A stretch of DNA of 6,608 bases from Methylococcaceae bacterium (GTDB taxonomy: Bacteria > Pseudomonadota > Gammaproteobacteria > Methylococcales > Methylomonadaceae), in the NCBI GenBank assembly GCA_013138855.1, contig WTBX01000067.1, forward strand, positions 1 through 6,608. The letters run 5' to 3'. The notes beneath the pieces were generated by a model. That model was not told where the DNA came from and did not search any database. It saw nothing but the letters and a program-made list of their open reading frames with translations. Made by a program: the position numbers and the translations under genes. Shown piece after piece: positions 6,530-6,608 of this stretch (its first letter is position 1; each line of letters begins with the position of its first letter).

Positions 6530-6535
6530 TATAAT
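6530..6535 (+). promoter_or_regulatory. Candidate -10 box for the right-edge gene
   Basis: A perfect TATAAT lies 33 bases before the plus-strand ATG at 6569. No convincing -35 is found at 16-18 bases; the nearest loose match, TTAAAC (6504-6509), is 20 bases away. If used, it may need an activator. Confidence 0.4.
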
Positions 6536-6568
6536 TTATGACACACCTAAGACAACGAAGGTTTAAAA

Positions 6569-6608
6569 ATGAAAAGCTCGGATTTATTTCAGGGACTAGA
6601 TAATGACT
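6569..6608 (+). CDS. Start of a truncated plus-strand gene, product unknown
   Basis: An ATG preceded by GAAGG eight bases upstream opens a frame that runs off the window after 13 codons (MKSSDLFQGLDND). The Shine-Dalgarno and the upstream TATAAT make it a credible gene start. The LFxGL pattern followed by acidic residues is reminiscent of the first helix of Crp/Fnr-type cyclic-nucleotide-binding domains, but 13 residues are far too few to assign a family. It diverges from the TetR operon. Confidence 0.55.
   Translation, partial: MKSSDLFQGLDND

Overview
This is an AT-rich window that looks like a Gram-negative chromosome, most likely a gammaproteobacterium. The evidence is several proteins with Sec or lipoprotein signal peptides, an outer-membrane beta-barrel ending in Phe, a periplasmic LolA-like protein and an MMPL/RND-type exporter. 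The species cannot be fixed from the sequence. Every complete gene is on the minus strand. Only the cut-off gene at the right edge reads on the plus strand.

Left part (1-1436): a large nested inverted repeat (16-152) lies just downstream of a small secreted LprI/DUF1311-family protein (178-564). A strong factor-independent terminator (704-739) separates that gene from a lipoprotein (757-1263), whose middle is built of 11-residue Ala/Thr/Glu/Asp repeats. The lipoprotein has its own Shine-Dalgarno sequence and a candidate -10 box, and appears to be a single-gene unit.

Central and right part (1437-6335): one tightly packed operon, read right to left. It encodes a TetR/AcrR repressor (5739-6335), an MMPL/RND exporter (3461-5776, overlapping the repressor gene), a secreted LolA-like 'outer membrane lipoprotein-sorting' family protein (2685-3464, coupled to the exporter by an ATGA overlap) and an outer-membrane beta-barrel protein (1437-2639). 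Together these place one component in the inner membrane, one in the periplasm and one in the outer membrane. This suggests a trans-envelope route for a hydrophobic or lipid-like cargo under TetR control; the cargo is unknown. A perfect CGAACGTTCG palindrome between the repressor's candidate -10 box and its ribosome binding site is the likely operator.

Right edge (6336-6608): a divergent intergenic region holds the operon promoter and operator, and a TATAAT box for a plus-strand gene of which only 13 codons are visible.

Two start codons were moved inward from the longest open frame. The beta-barrel starts at ATG 2639 rather than TTG 2684, and the repressor at ATG 6335 rather than GTG 6341. 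I did not find an unmistakably new system. The items most worth a second look are the nested palindrome, the hendecad-repeat lipoprotein with an inner-membrane retention signal, and the TetR-controlled export operon of unknown cargo.
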